Assembly (NCBI RefSeq): GCF_039541075.1
Contig: NZ_BAABFN010000006.1
Coordinates: 124,001 to 188,000, forward strand
DNA length: 64,000 bases
Source: Compostibacter hankyongensis
Lineage (GTDB): Bacteria > Bacteroidota > Bacteroidia > Chitinophagales > Chitinophagaceae
Direction of reading: 5' to 3'
The notes under the pieces are model-generated. The model saw only the letters and a program-made list of their open reading frames with translations. It was not told the origin of the DNA and did no database searches. Below are positions 24,807 through 37,000 of the stretch, piece by piece. Position 1 is the first letter of the stretch. Every line of letters begins with the position of its first letter. Made by a program: the position numbers and the translations under genes.

Positions 24807-27770
24807 CTACCGCCCCATCGCGGTATAAAAGGCATCCTGTATCTTACCGCGTATGTCCATGTGGGAAAGCTTCAGATTGGCGCCGCCGTCGGGGTTCACG
24901 CGGTTGGAGAGAAAGACGTAGGTAAACCGGTATTGGGGGTCTACCCAGACGCAGGTGCCGGTATAGCCGGTATGGCCGAATGTTTGGTCCGAGCACTTTG
25001 CAGAAGGATAAGGACTGGGGTCTCCGCTGCGGTCTTTTTCCGGTTTGTCAAACCCGATGCCGCGGCGGCTGAGACTTGTGCTGTAGTCGGTGAACAGCTT
25101 GATGGTTCCGGGCTTTATGTACTGCCTGCCGTTCCAGCTGCCGCCGTTCAGCAGCATCTGCATCAGCATGCCGAGATCATAGGCAGTGGAAAACAGGCCC
25201 GCATGGCCTGCCACGCCGCCGAACATGGCCGCGCGCGGATCATGCACATCGCCACGGAGACATTGCATACGGAACTCTTTTTCACATTCGGTAGGAGCAA
25301 TTTCGTCCGGCGGGTAACGCTCGCGGGGCAGAAAACCGGTTGAGATCATTCCTATCGGGCCATAAAATGTCTTTCTTACATATTCATCCAGCCTTAACCC
25401 CGTAATTTCCTCCACGATATAACCCATCAGCTGAAAATCAATGTCGCTATAAACATAACCGGGCCGGTGATTCAATTTGCTATCCCGTATTTCCGCTTTG
25501 AGGGTATCTTCATAGTCCTTTCGCATATACATATTTTCCGCTACCCGGACGGAATAAGCGGAGTCGCGTACGGTATGAAAAATGTCGGTATTGGGTTGCC
25601 GGTCATCGGTAAGCAACAGCTCCCGGTAAGGAAAATCAGGAATAAAGCCGGCCTGATGCAGCATTACATTTTTAATGGTCAGACGGGCTTTATCCGTACC
25701 CCGTAACCAGGGGAGATAATCGCCCAGCGTTTTGTCCAACCGTAGCGCTCCTTCGTCATACAGACGCATGCAGGACAGGGTGGTGGCGCATATCTTGGTC
25801 ACCGAGGCCAGGTCAAACACGGTTTCTGTGGTCATCGGCCGCTTATCTGTATAGCTGAACGTGCCGAAGGCCTTCTGATAAAAGATGCGCCCGTCCCTAA
25901 CCCCCAGTATCACACAGCCCGGATACGCGCCGCGGGCAATGCCGTCCCTGGCGATGGAGTCCACCTCCTTCAGCAAGGCCGGGTTCATACCCAGCTTCTC
26001 CGGCGGCACATAGGGCAGATAGCCCCGGTAGCTGGCGAAGTCGGTAAGCCCTTTCCCGGATGGCAATCCCGGGCATACCGTTACCGGCAACCGTCCCCGG
26101 GGGTCGGTTTTTCCGAATATAACGGATGCGGCTATACGACTCATTGTAGCATCGTCTTCATAAGCAGCCAGCAAAGCCGGAGCTTCACAGAAGTTACGGA
26201 TAGCATAGGGATTGCCGAAGGCCACGGCCACCGAGGGCATTTCCTGGGTGAGCTGCTTTACGAGCTGCACTTCGGGTTGGCTAATGCCGTAGTTATGGGC
26301 GGGATAGCGGCTGTAGCCCGTAACGGCAACGATAACGCGGTCATAGCCTTTTTTCAGACGGTCCGCCAGCGCAGCACCTGCCGCATAGGTCCCTCCTGAA
26401 AAATAATAGGCATCCACGGACCGGTATTTTTTCAGCTCCTGCACCAAGGGATGATTACCGGCCGTACCGATAATAAGACAGGCAAGCTTCTCCTTTTTTT
26501 CGGCGCGCAGGGGCAGCATGTTGTTTTCGTTCCGCAGCGCAGTAAAGGAGGCGCGGCACAGGGAATCCTTGAGGGCGGCGGTGTGGCTGTTCAGATCTTC
26601 TACCAGGTGAGCGGTCTCCACGGGTTCCCACTGCGAGAGGCCTGCAGCATATTTGGCCATCAGGATCTTTTTCACCCGGGCGTCGATCTCCGACTGCCGC
26701 AGTATCCCTTTGCCGATGGCGGCCCTCACGGCGGTGATGCTTTCATCTACATCCTGGGGAAGCAGCAGCGCATCGTTACCGGCGCGCAGCGCCTCCACCG
26801 AGGCCTGGCCATGAGTGAAATAACCGGCTACGCCCTGCATGCCCAGCGCATCGGTAAACACGATGCCGGTAAAGCCCAGCTCTCCCTTCAGGAGACCGGT
26901 TACATTCTTGTACGAAAGCGAGGTGGGGCGATGAGGCCGCTTGTCAATGGCCGGTATGTCCAGGTGGGCGACCATTACGGCAGCTACCCCGGCACGCACC
27001 ATTTGCTGGAAAGGATAGAGCTCCAGCGCGTGTAGCTGCGCCATGCTCTTGTTGATGGTCGGAAGGGCCTTATGGGAATCCGTATTGGTATCCCCGTGGC
27101 CGGGAAAATGCTTGGCGCAGGCCAGTATGCCCATGCGCTGCATGCCCTGCATGTATTGTATTCCCCAGCGGGCTACGCGGTATTTGTTCTCGCCAAAGGA
27201 GCGGTCGTTGATCACCGGGTTTTCAGGATTGTTATTAATATCCACTACCGGGGCAAAGTTGATCTGTATACCCATGCGCCTGCACTGCTCGCCTACCGCC
27301 ACGCCCATCCGGTAGATCAGCGAGCTGTCCTGCACCGCGCCCAGCTGCAGCTGCCGGGGAAAGGAGATCACGCTGTCCAGCCGCATACCCAGGCCCCATT
27401 CTCCGTCTATGCTGACAAAGAGCGGCACTTTCGCCAAACGCTGGTAATAATTGGTAAGGGAGGCCTGCCTTACCGGCCCGCCCTGGAAGAAGACGAGTCC
27501 TCCCACATGCTTGTCGCGCACCAGCCGGGTCACTTCACGAACATGCGCCGCCCCCTGGTTGGAATAGGCCCGCACAAAAATAAGCTGTGCAATCCGCTGC
27601 TCGGGGCTGAGGGTCCTGAATACGCTGTCGGCCCAGTGCCGTGCGGCAGACGAAGCCGCCGGCTCTTTGCCGGGATTTACCGCGGAAGACCGGGCGGCAG
27701 GCTGCTGCCCCTGCGCGGCCGAACCCAACAACCATGATAATGCGATGCTTAACATTGTTTTCCGGATCAT
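24807..27770 (-). CDS. GH3 beta-N-acetylglucosaminidase fused to a serine beta-lactamase-like domain
   Basis: A 987-residue two-domain exported protein. After a signal peptide (cleavage near AQGQ) comes a GH3 domain (about 45-590) with the NagZ-type loop KHFPGHGDTNTDSH (K220-H233) and candidate nucleophile Asp307 (FTDALGM). A class C beta-lactamase/DD-peptidase-like domain follows (about 600-985) with an SxxK motif (SVTK) and a YSD motif. NagZ-type GH3 enzymes cleave GlcNAc-anhydroMurNAc; the second domain is expected to act as a serine esterase or peptidase. Fusions of this kind are common in Bacteroidota and point to cell-wall fragment processing in the periplasm. Full length; no frameshift seen. 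Confidence 0.93.
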   Translation of the reverse strand: MIRKTMLSIALSWLLGSAAQGQQPAARSSAVNPGKEPAASSAARHWADSVFRTLSPEQRIAQLIFVRAYSNQGAAHVREVTRLVRDKHVGGLVFFQGGPVRQASLTNYYQRLAKVPLFVSIDGEWGLGMRLDSVISFPRQLQLGAVQDSSLIYRMGVAVGEQCRRMGIQINFAPVVDINNNPENPVINDRSFGENKYRVARWGIQYMQGMQRMGILACAKHFPGHGDTNTDSHKALPTINKSMAQLHALELYPFQQMVRAGVAAVMVAHLDIPAIDKRPHRPTSLSYKNVTGLLKGELGFTGIVFTDALGMQGVAGYFTHGQASVEALRAGNDALLLPQDVDESITAVRAAIGKGILRQSEIDARVKKILMAKYAAGLSQWEPVETAHLVEDLNSHTAALKDSLCRASFTALRNENNMLPLRAEKKEKLACLIIGTAGNHPLVQELKKYRSVDAYYFSGGTYAAGAALADRLKKGYDRVIVAVTGYSRYPAHNYGISQPEVQLVKQLTQEMPSVAVAFGNPYAIRNFCEAPALLAAYEDDATMSRIAASVIFGKTDPRGRLPVTVCPGLPSGKGLTDFASYRGYLPYVPPEKLGMNPALLKEVDSIARDGIARGAYPGCVILGVRDGRIFYQKAFGTFSYTDKRPMTTETVFDLASVTKICATTLSCMRLYDEGALRLDKTLGDYLPWLRGTDKARLTIKNVMLHQAGFIPDFPYRELLLTDDRQPNTDIFHTVRDSAYSVRVAENMYMRKDYEDTLKAEIRDSKLNHRPGYVYSDIDFQLMGYIVEEITGLRLDEYVRKTFYGPIGMISTGFLPRERYPPDEIAPTECEKEFRMQCLRGDVHDPRAAMFGGVAGHAGLFSTAYDLGMLMQMLLNGGSWNGRQYIKPGTIKLFTDYSTSLSRRGIGFDKPEKDRSGDPSPYPSAKCSDQTFGHTGYTGTCVWVDPQYRFTYVFLSNRVNPDGGANLKLSHMDIRGKIQDAFYTAMGR

Positions 27771-27830
27771 GCGATAAACTTACAAGATTTTTGGGCAACA
27801 GAAAAATGGCCGGGGAGCGTCCCCAAACAA

Positions 27831-27854
27831 ACAACAGGGCCGAAGCCCTGTTGT
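27831..27854 (-). terminator. terminator of the adhesin-porP-ompA unit
   Basis: ACAACAGGGC (27831-27840) and GCCCTGTTGT (27845-27854) form a perfect 10-base stem with loop CGAA. On the minus strand it is followed by TTGTTTG, a T-rich tail. It lies 83 bases below the OmpA-like stop codon and before the GH3 gene start. Confidence 0.75.
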
Positions 27855-27936
27855 TGCAGCTGATCCTATAAATGCCATCCGGAACGGATGGGAAAATGAA
27901 GGCATTGTCGGTTACCGGAAACGCTCCGGCAGGTAC

Positions 27937-30000
27937 TTACTCGTTCTTCAGCACCACAAATTCGGTACGCCGGTTCTTCTGACGTCCTTCGGGGTTATCG
28001 CTGCCATCCGGGTTGGTGTTGGGCGCAATGGGCCGGCTTTCACCATAGCCCTTGGCGGTCAGCCGTCCGGCATCTATGCCCTTGCTGATCAGGTAATCCA
28101 CGCAGGATTGAGCGCGTCGCTGGCTGAGACCCATGTTATACTTATCGGAACCCTTACTATCCGTATGCGCGCTCAGCTCTACCTGCATCTTCGGATTTTC
28201 CATGAGCACCTCGTACAGAGTATCCAGCACGACCTTCGATTCCGGCCGCAGGGTGGCCTTGTCAAAGTCGTAATACACATTCGGGATCACGATGGGCTTG
28301 TTGATCTCATATGCCTTCAGACAGAGGTCCGGGCTGAAGAGCGTGTCGGTCCGGCGCAGCTCGTTGGAGCTGATATCCACCGATTTGGTAAAGTAATTTT
28401 GTTTGGAGGCCGTCATTTTAAGGGCCTTCACATTATTGACTTCAAGGCGATAGCGGCCGGATTCATCCAGTATCTGCGTTTTCAGCACTTCGCCGGATGC
28501 GGAATCCCGGAGCTCTACCTTGGCCCCGGCGATAGGCTGCTGGGTATCGCAGTCGAGCAGGGTACCGCCAATGGTAATGTGCTTCAGCTTTATCCGGAAC
28601 ACCTCCAGACAGCAGACAGACTGCCGGTCGGAGCTGGTATAGAAAACCGTGGTATCCTCGGGTCGCGGGCTGTAAAAGATATCGTCCTTTTCGGAGTTAA
28701 CCGGGGCGCCCATGTTTACGGGCATCGTCCAGTTGTCGGCCATGCCGCGGCTGACAAACAGGTCGTATCCGCCCATGCCTACACGGCCGTTGCTGCTGAA
28801 CACCAGCTTTTTTTCCGCGGGATCATAAAAGGGGGCTTCCTCGTCCCCGAGGGTGTTGACGGTATTCCCGAGATTGATCGCCGTAGCCGGCGCGCCGTCG
28901 GCGCCCAGCTCGCTGTACCAGATATCGTATCCGCCCTGTCCGCCGGGACGGTTGGAGCTGAAGAACACGTATTTGCCGTCGGCCGTCACAAAGGGCTCCA
29001 TAGCATCGGAGCCGGCGATGTTCAGATTGGCCACCGGGGCGCCCGGCTCAGACCAGGTGCCGTCGCCGTCCTTACTGATCATATAGATGGCCTTATGCTG
29101 TTTTTCGCCTTTCGCCTTGTTCGTCCAGCCGGTGATAAAGGCCTTACCGCCGTCGGGCGTGAAGGTCATGGCCGCCAGCTGCATGGTCTTGGCCGTGTTT
29201 TTCAGCGCGAGCATTTCCACGCTGTCAAATGAACCGGTACCCGCTTCGGCGGCACTGTAAAGCTTATTGACAAAAGGATCGTCCTTTTTCTCGTTGATAT
29301 CCCGCAGCGGGCGGGAGGAGGTGAAATACAGCTGCTGATCCTTCAGCAGGGGGGCGTAGTTGGATCCGGATTCCCCTGAGTTGACCGGAGCCGGCAGCTT
29401 CGCAATGTCGGAAAGCCGGGGATACTCCATCTGGTCCAGGGCAAACCGGCAGGATTTCAGCTCCAGGTCGGCCTGTCTGCTGTACTCATCCGATTTACCG
29501 TATGCCGATTTGAAGGCTTCCAGGTGGGTGATGGCCTCTTCATACCGTTTGTTTGCACGCAGGCATACTCCTTCCCACAGCGGCAGCATCGGGAATTCCC
29601 CCGTGCTCAGCTGCTCGGCCTTCTGATACCAGTCCAACGCGCTCTTGTAATCCTTATACAGCCGGAAGGCGTCACCGAGCTGATAAACCAGGTAGGCGTA
29701 CTCCTTCTTGTTCTTTTCCTGCTTTTTGGATTTCGGCGTTATCGTATAGGGATACACGTAATGAGACATCATGGTATCGGGCAAGATACCGAGGGCCTTC
29801 TGATAGAGCACAGCTGCCGCATAGTACTTACCCTCGGAAAAGAACTGATCGCCCTGCTTTTTGTAGTCCACCACAAACTGGGAATGAGCCGGCTTTACGG
29901 ACAGCAGAAGGAGGAGGCTGACCAGCATCACGCCACCCAGGGTCAGCCCGGAGCGCGAAGCGAAAAGCGGAGAGCGATATGTTGTAAAAGAAGGCTTCAT
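27937..30000 (-). CDS. OmpA-family protein with TPR and WD40-like repeats
   Basis: A 687-residue exported protein. After the signal peptide come TPR units (about 45-170), a PD40/WD40-like beta-propeller region (about 205-455; repeated VFFSSNRPGGQGGYDIW-like units), a carboxypeptidase-regulatory-like beta domain (about 465-545) and a C-terminal OmpA peptidoglycan-binding domain (about 560-687; HTDSKGSDKYNMGLSQRRA). This is the layout of PorE-type proteins that anchor type IX secretion parts to peptidoglycan. It is the last gene after the giant adhesin and PorP/SprF, a recurring cassette in gliding Bacteroidota. The ATG at 30000 is chosen over an upstream TTG. Confidence 0.92.
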   Translation of the reverse strand: MKPSFTTYRSPLFASRSGLTLGGVMLVSLLLLLSVKPAHSQFVVDYKKQGDQFFSEGKYYAAAVLYQKALGILPDTMMSHYVYPYTITPKSKKQEKNKKEYAYLVYQLGDAFRLYKDYKSALDWYQKAEQLSTGEFPMLPLWEGVCLRANKRYEEAITHLEAFKSAYGKSDEYSRQADLELKSCRFALDQMEYPRLSDIAKLPAPVNSGESGSNYAPLLKDQQLYFTSSRPLRDINEKKDDPFVNKLYSAAEAGTGSFDSVEMLALKNTAKTMQLAAMTFTPDGGKAFITGWTNKAKGEKQHKAIYMISKDGDGTWSEPGAPVANLNIAGSDAMEPFVTADGKYVFFSSNRPGGQGGYDIWYSELGADGAPATAINLGNTVNTLGDEEAPFYDPAEKKLVFSSNGRVGMGGYDLFVSRGMADNWTMPVNMGAPVNSEKDDIFYSPRPEDTTVFYTSSDRQSVCCLEVFRIKLKHITIGGTLLDCDTQQPIAGAKVELRDSASGEVLKTQILDESGRYRLEVNNVKALKMTASKQNYFTKSVDISSNELRRTDTLFSPDLCLKAYEINKPIVIPNVYYDFDKATLRPESKVVLDTLYEVLMENPKMQVELSAHTDSKGSDKYNMGLSQRRAQSCVDYLISKGIDAGRLTAKGYGESRPIAPNTNPDGSDNPEGRQKNRRTEFVVLKNE

Positions 30001-30065
30001 GTGCAATATTTTGTTTCTTTAGGTCATCATACGATGGAAGCAAGCAAAAGCATCCCTTCCGGCGC

Positions 30066-31073
30066 TTACAGCCGCGGACAGATAAACTTGGGATCCGTTA
30101 TCCGTTTATGCGGAATAAAGGACAGGGAAAACTCGATCCCCCCTTTTCCTTCCGAGGCTGTCCGGAGCTTTGATACATTGACATCATAGCTTACCCCCAG
30201 CACAAAATCACCGAGGTGAAATCCTACATAGGGTACTACGGCATCCTGGAGGCGCCAGGTGGCCCCGAATATCAGGTCGGTGAGCTGCGATTCGAGCATA
30301 TACTGCCCATAAAGGCCCAGGGCCGTTTCATGCGCGTTGCCCTGCCGCATGTACAGGGCCTGGGGCGTAATGTTGATCACATCGGAAGCCTTGATCCGCA
30401 CCCCGCCATGCACGTCGAAACGCATAGGCAGCCGTTCGTTTTCCGTACCCAGGAAGGGATCGTCCGGGCGGGAGAGGTGATAAACCGCCGCCCCGGCAAA
30501 CGGGTTAAGGGTATTGTTGGGATTGCCGTTAAAGTACATGATCCCGAAGTTGGCATCAAAGGCCGTGGAAGACGTTTTGGGAAACGTCTCCCCGGAGGAG
30601 GCGCCCGGATCGAAGCCGGTAATGGGATTATACTGGCTGCCAAAGCGCAGCTTGCTTATATCCACATGCCGGTTGATGATCCCGCCCTGTATCCCGATGC
30701 TGAGCGCATTCATCCCGCTGGCATCCAGCAGCACACGATAGGCCGCAGAGAGCAGGGCGTTGGTATAATTCCATCCTCCGTCGCCCGCAGACTGGTTGAG
30801 GATGGTCCCCCCGACTCCCAGATTGTTAAACGGATAGGTATCAAAGGATATGGAGCCCGTCGAATAAGGATCGGACAGCTCCGCCCATTGCCGTTTATAG
30901 TTGGCCGTTATCCGGTAATCCCCGTCGATCACCCCGGTAAGGGCCGGGTTCAGCCACATCGGGTTAGAGTAATATTGCGAGAAATGCGCATCCACCTGGG
31001 CCAGCGACCGCTGGGGAAGCGCTGCCAGGATAACTGCCGCAAGGCAGCCCAATGATGCTAAAATTTTCTTCAT
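30066..31073 (-). CDS. PorP/SprF family type IX secretion membrane protein
   Basis: A 335-residue outer-membrane beta-barrel protein with a signal peptide (cleavage near SLAQ) and the family opening AHFSQYYSNPMWLNPALTG, then NYKRQW and repeated amphipathic strands. In Flavobacterium, SprF is needed to export or attach the adhesin SprB encoded next to it, and PorP is a type IX secretion component. Here the gene lies 16 bases downstream of the giant CHU_C-type exoprotein, which strongly suggests it is that protein's dedicated secretion or attachment partner. Confidence 0.93.
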   Translation of the reverse strand: MKKILASLGCLAAVILAALPQRSLAQVDAHFSQYYSNPMWLNPALTGVIDGDYRITANYKRQWAELSDPYSTGSISFDTYPFNNLGVGGTILNQSAGDGGWNYTNALLSAAYRVLLDASGMNALSIGIQGGIINRHVDISKLRFGSQYNPITGFDPGASSGETFPKTSSTAFDANFGIMYFNGNPNNTLNPFAGAAVYHLSRPDDPFLGTENERLPMRFDVHGGVRIKASDVINITPQALYMRQGNAHETALGLYGQYMLESQLTDLIFGATWRLQDAVVPYVGFHLGDFVLGVSYDVNVSKLRTASEGKGGIEFSLSFIPHKRITDPKFICPRL

Positions 31074-31089
31074 AGGGATCTTTTTATGG

Positions 31090-34000
31090 TCATCGTATCA
31101 GGGTAATCGACCCTTTCTTTTCTACTTTCTTACCATCCTGCAGCGTTGCTTCCAGATAGTATACATACACGCCTACCGGTTGTTTCCTGCCGTTCATGGT
31201 GCCATCCCAGCCGGTCTTCTGATCGCGGGATTCAAACACCTTCTGACCCCACTGGTTGTATACGACCAGGCGCATGCTGGTGATGGTATTACCGTAAACC
31301 AGTAAGATATCGTTGTTACCGTCGCCGTTCGGCGTAAAGGCATTCGGCACGAAGATCTCATCACCCAGCGGATTGTCGGAACCATCGGTATACGGCTCGG
31401 ACCATGCGCTGTTTTCACATTCGGTTTCACCGATGGCCCTTACCTTGATCGTTACCTTCTGGGTAGGCTCGAGCTCGTCCACCGTATAGGTGGTGCCGTC
31501 TACGGAGAGGGTATCGCCGAAGGTGGTTCCGCCGTCTTTGCTGACCGTCACCTGATAGCCTTCCGCACCGGCTACCGCGTTCCAGGCAAAGGTGATGCTG
31601 GTACCGGTTTTCTTATCCGTACGGATCACCGGAGCCGGCAGCTGGGTCCTTACGTGCACGGTGGCCTGTGTACGGGTGGTGCTGCTGCATCCGCCGTCGC
31701 CGGACACGGCTTCCACATAATAATCAGTGGTGGCGTCCAGCCCGGGGGTGGTAAATTCGGCGCCGGTAAATACGGCGTCCCCGCCCGATGCCTGCGTATA
31801 CCATTTGAAGATCACACCCGGATCGTCGGAGCTGGCCTTGAGCGTAGCCGGGGTTCCCGGGCAGATGTTATCCGTCGTCACGTCCACCTTGGGCGCTGCC
31901 GGAGCTTCTACCACATTTACGGTAACCTTTGTACGGGCCGTGCCGCTGCCGCAACCGTTCTTGTTGGTGGCTTCCACGTAGTAATCCGTGGAAACGCTCA
32001 GGGACGGCGTGGTAAAGCTGGATCCGCTGCCGACTTTGTTGCCGCCGGTGGGCGCATCATACCAGTCGTAAACCACATCCGCTTCGGCATCCTTGATCTT
32101 CAGGGTGGCCGTCATGCCTTTGCAGACGGTCAGATCGCTGGCATCGGCATCGATCACCGGTGCGTCGGGAACCTCGCTCACCTTAACGGTAACGGCGGCA
32201 CGATTGTCACTGGATCCGCAGCCGTTCTTATTCACGGCTTCTACATAATAGGTAGCATCCTTGGTCAGTACGGGAGTGGTAAAGGAGGTCCCGGTTGCCA
32301 CCGGGGTTCCTCCTTTTTCCGTTATATACCAGTTGTATGTTATGTCGGCATCCGGATCCTTGATCTTTACCGTGGCTGTCTGACCCGTGCAAACAGACAG
32401 GTCGCTGGCGGCCACATCTATCGTCGGCGGTGCAGGCAGGGGGTTCACTTTAACCGTTACTTTCACCCGACCTGTGGCGCTTCCGCAGCCGCCGGCATTC
32501 ACGGCTTCTACATAGTAGTCCGTGGTGGCCGTCAGCGCCGGTGTGGTAAGGGAAACGCCCGTACCTACCTGGGTACCGCCCGTGGGAGCATCGTACCAGT
32601 TATAGGTGATCCCGGATTCCGGATTCCGGATTTTTATGGTGGCGGATTCCCCGCTGCAGATACTCAGGTTGCTGCCGGCGATGTCGATTACCGGCGGATT
32701 GGGCAACGGCGTCACCGTTACGGTTACAGCTTTGGCCTGATCCGGCGCATTTTCACAGAATCCATCGCCCTGTACCGTCACATAGTAAGTGGTGGTCTTA
32801 TCCAGGGTCGGTTCGAAGGTAGCTCCGGTGAACACCTTGTCGGTCAGCTTGCTGTCTGTATACCAGTTGAATACCGGGTTCGGCACGGTGGTGCTGCTGG
32901 CCATCAGGGTAGCGGTAGTGCCGGCGCAGATGGCTGCGTCGTTGCCGCTTACCGTAATGTCGCCGGCAGTGGCATGCGGATTCACGGTCACCGTTACGGC
33001 CTTGGCCTGATCCGCACCATTTTCGCAGAAGCCATCGCCCTGTACCGCCACATAGTAAGTGGTGGTCTTATCCAGTGCGCCGGTAGTATAGGTAGCCCCG
33101 GTGAACACCTTATGGGTGAGCTTGCTGTCGCTGTACCAGGTAAATACTGCATTGGGCACCTTGGCGCTGCTGGCGGTCAGCGTAGCCTTTTCACCGGCAC
33201 AGATCGGGTCGCTGTTACCGTTCACGGTAATATCGCCCGGCTGACCTTCCGGATTTACGGTTACGGTGATGGCCTTGGCCTGATCCGGGGCGTTTTCACA
33301 GAAGCCGTCGCCCTGTACCGTCACGTAGAAAGTGGTGGTCTTATCCAGCGGGCCGGTGGTATAGGCCGCTCCGGTGAACACCTTATTCGTCAGCTTGCTG
33401 TCGGTGTACCAGCTGAATACCGGGTTGGGTACTGTGGTGCTGCTGGCCGTCAGCGTGGCTTTTCCACCGGCACAGAGGGCATCGGTGTTGCCGCTTACGC
33501 TGATATCTCCGGCGGTAGCCCTCGGGTTCACCGTGATGGTGACGCTGGCTGCATCGCCTACCGCATTTTCACAGAAGCCGTCGCCCTGTACCGTCACATA
33601 GTAGGTGGTGGTCGTGGCGGGCGTTGTTTCAAAAGTAGCCCCGGTGAACACCTTATGCGTAAGGTTCTTATCGGTATACCAGCTGAATACGGGGTTGGAT
33701 ACCGTAGTGCTGCTGGCGCCGAGCACAGCCTTCAGACCCTTACAGATGATGCCTCCGCCTTCCAGCTTGATATCGGCTGCCGTTGCTTTCGGATTTACGG
33801 TCACCTTCACGCTCTTCGCATCGTCCGGTGCGTTTTCGCAGAAGCCGTTGCCCTGTACCGTCACATAATAAGTGGTGGTAGCGGTGGGGCTGGTGGTATA
33901 GGAAGCGCCCGTATGTACCTTATGCGTGAGCTTGCTGTCGGTATACCAGGAGAAGATACCGTTCTTCACCTTTGTGCTGCTGGCCGTCAGGGTCACCGAT

Positions 34001-37000
34001 TCACCGATGCAGAGCGTATCTCCGGCGCTTACGGTGATATCGGCGGCAGTAGCCTTCGGATTTACCGTTACGGTCACCGCCTTTGCATTGGCGGGCTTGT
34101 TCTCACACATGCTGGCGCTCTGTACCGTTACATAGTAGGTGACGGTAGCGGCGGGCGTGAGGGTAAAGCTGGCGCCGGTATGCGCTTTCGTCTTCAGGTC
34201 CTTGTCGCTGTACCAGGTGAATACCGGACTATCCGTCACCGTGGTGCTGGAAGCCGTGAGGGTTACGGATTCACCGGCGCAGATGGTATCGCCCTTGGCG
34301 ACGATATCGCTGGCCTGAGCGCCGTCTTCGACGGTCACTTTCACCGGCACGCGCGTCGGGTTGGCGCAGCCATCGTCATGACGGCTGGCTTCTACCCAGT
34401 AGGTAGTGCTGGCGGTGAGCGAATCCGGGGTCGTTATTTTGGCGCCTGTGCCCACCAGGGTACCGCCGCTGGCCTGATCGTACCACTTGTAGTCCACGCC
34501 TGCTGCGGGCTTCTTCACTTCCAGCGTCGCTTTCTGATCGTGGCAGATGGTTACATCCGGCACATCGGCTTTTGCGGGTATGGGCACCAGGGCGGAGCTG
34601 TAGTAGATATGCAGCTTGCCGCCGATGGCTACATTCACCGCGCCGTGGGCATAGATGGCCATGGAGGTAAAGTCCTTCGTGGCCACGAAGCTGAGGATGC
34701 CGGCCCCGTTGCCGCCGGTCAGCAGCCGGAGGTTGATCAGTGCGTTGTCATCCAGATCGGTTTCATCATTATTATCGGTGGTGCCGTTAAAGGTCCGCAC
34801 CGAGACGTTGTTCAGTATGCCCAGCGAAAGCGTGGTGGAGCCTGTGCCCAGCTTGATGTGTACGCTGTCGCCTTTCCTTACGGTGAAGGGGAAGATCAGG
34901 CGCTGGCCGTAGCGGCCCAGCACATTGGCGATCGGGCGGACATCCGAAGCGGTATTGCCATCGTTATCCACGGCCAGGCCGCCGTCGTTGGTATTGCCGA
35001 GGCTGATGCCGGTGCTGTATTCCTGTTCGGAAGTAGCCCAGCTACAGGGCATTTCACCGCTGCCCAGTATCTGTACGGACAGCTGTACCCGCTGGCTGCT
35101 GCAGCCGCTGGCGTTCACCGCTTCCACGCTGTAGGTGGTGCTGCTGTGAAGGGCCGGCGTGGTATAGCTGCTCTTGCCGCGGGCTGCGGTGATTTCGTTG
35201 CCGGAGGCATCGTACCACTTATAGGTAATGCCCGCCGGCGTGGTCCCCAATACCTGGAAGGTCACGGTCTGACCGTCGGGTATGCTGGCGGTGGTCGGCG
35301 TTACGGCCGGGGCATCGGGCAGCGGGTTCACCGTTACGGTTACCTGTACACGGCCGCCGGCTGCGCCGCAGTCGTTGTCGTTGATGGCTTCCACCCAGAA
35401 GCTGGTGGTGGCCGTAAGACCCATAGCCGTGGTAAAGGTGGAACCCGTAGCGATGGGCGTACCGCCGGTTTCGGAGGCATACCAGTTGTAGGTCACCCCG
35501 CTCTGCGGACCCTTAAGCGCCAGGGTGGCTTTTTCGTCCGAGCAGATCTCCAGGGTGCTGGCTGCCGGATCGATCACCGGCGGAGCCGGCAACGCATTCA
35601 CCGTGATATTCACTACGGTACGGCCGCCTTCGTTGGTGCAGCCTCCGGTAGTGCTTACGGCTTCCACATAATATTTCTTCACGCCGGGCTGGGTGAGCGC
35701 CGGCGTTGTAAAGCTGGTGCCGGTAGCCACCTTGGTACCGCCGGTAGCCTGCTCATACCAGTTATAGATTACGCCGGTGGCCGGAGCCTGCAGGACGAGG
35801 GTAGCCTTTTGACCCACGCAGACGGTCAGATCGCTGCCTGCGGCATCGATCACCGGTGCATCCGGGCGCGGGTGTACGGTTACGGCTACCTGGGTACGTC
35901 CGCCGCCGTTACCGCAACCGCTGGCATTCACCGCTTCCACGTAATAGGTAGAATCTTTTGTCAGGGCGCCGGTGGTCACGCTGGCGCCGGTATATACGAT
36001 CTTCCCGCCGGTAGCGGCATCATACCAGTTATAGGTCACCGATCCGTCGGTCACCGGATTGCTGATGGCCAGGGTAGCCTTTTCACCGCTGCAGATTTCG
36101 ATCGCAGCAGATTCCACGGTCGGCGGCGCCGGTTTCGGATTCACCGTCACGGTCACTTTCACGCGGCCGCCTTCGTTGATACAGCCGGTAGCGCTGTTCA
36201 CGGCTTCCACCCAGTACTCGCCGGCATCGGCAGCTGCGGGAGCAGCGATCTCAAAGGAAGCGCCGGTGAATATGGCGGCGCCGCCGGTGGCGTTTCTGTA
36301 CCATTTATAGTCAACCCCGGTTTGCGGGTTGGTTACTGTCAGTACTGCCGGTTCGCCGTTGCAGGTCACCACATTGGCAGATTCCACGGTGGGTCTGGCC
36401 GGGGACGGGTTCACCGTCACCTTCACGGCCTTGCCGGTATTCGGAGCATTCTCGCAATACCCGTCGCCTATTACGGTCACATAATAAGTGACGTCCGCGG
36501 TCGGGGTAACGGTATACGTTGCTCCCGTATGTACCTTTTGGGTCAGGGCGGCGTCGCTGTACCAGCTGAATACGGCATCGGGGATCTTGGAGCTGGCGCT
36601 CAGGGTCACGTCTTCTCCTTTGCATACCGGAGCCGGGGCCGGGGCCGTAATATCGGCAGCGGTAGCTTTCGGGTTCACCTTCACGGTCACCGACAGGGCA
36701 TTTTCCGGTTTGTTTTCACAAACGATGTTGCCGGCATTATCGGTACCCTGCACCGTTACATAGTAGGTGGTGGTGGTTGCGGGCGATACGGGATAGGTAG
36801 CGCCGGTATGTACCTTATGCTGCAGGTCCTTATCGCTGTACCAGCTGAATACCGCATTCTTCACGGTGGTGCTGGAGGCGGTCAGCGCAGCGCTTTCACC
36901 GGCGCAGAGGGTATCGCCTTTGGCGGTGATATCGGAAGACATGGCGCCTTCGTCCACGGTTACCTTCACCGGCACGCGGGTCGGGTTGGCGCAGGTGCCG

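Noticed and set aside
32750..34150. Possible CRISPR-like array
   Set aside because: The repeats are about 270 bases, in frame, coding and without short repeat/unique spacer structure. They are protein domain repeats.
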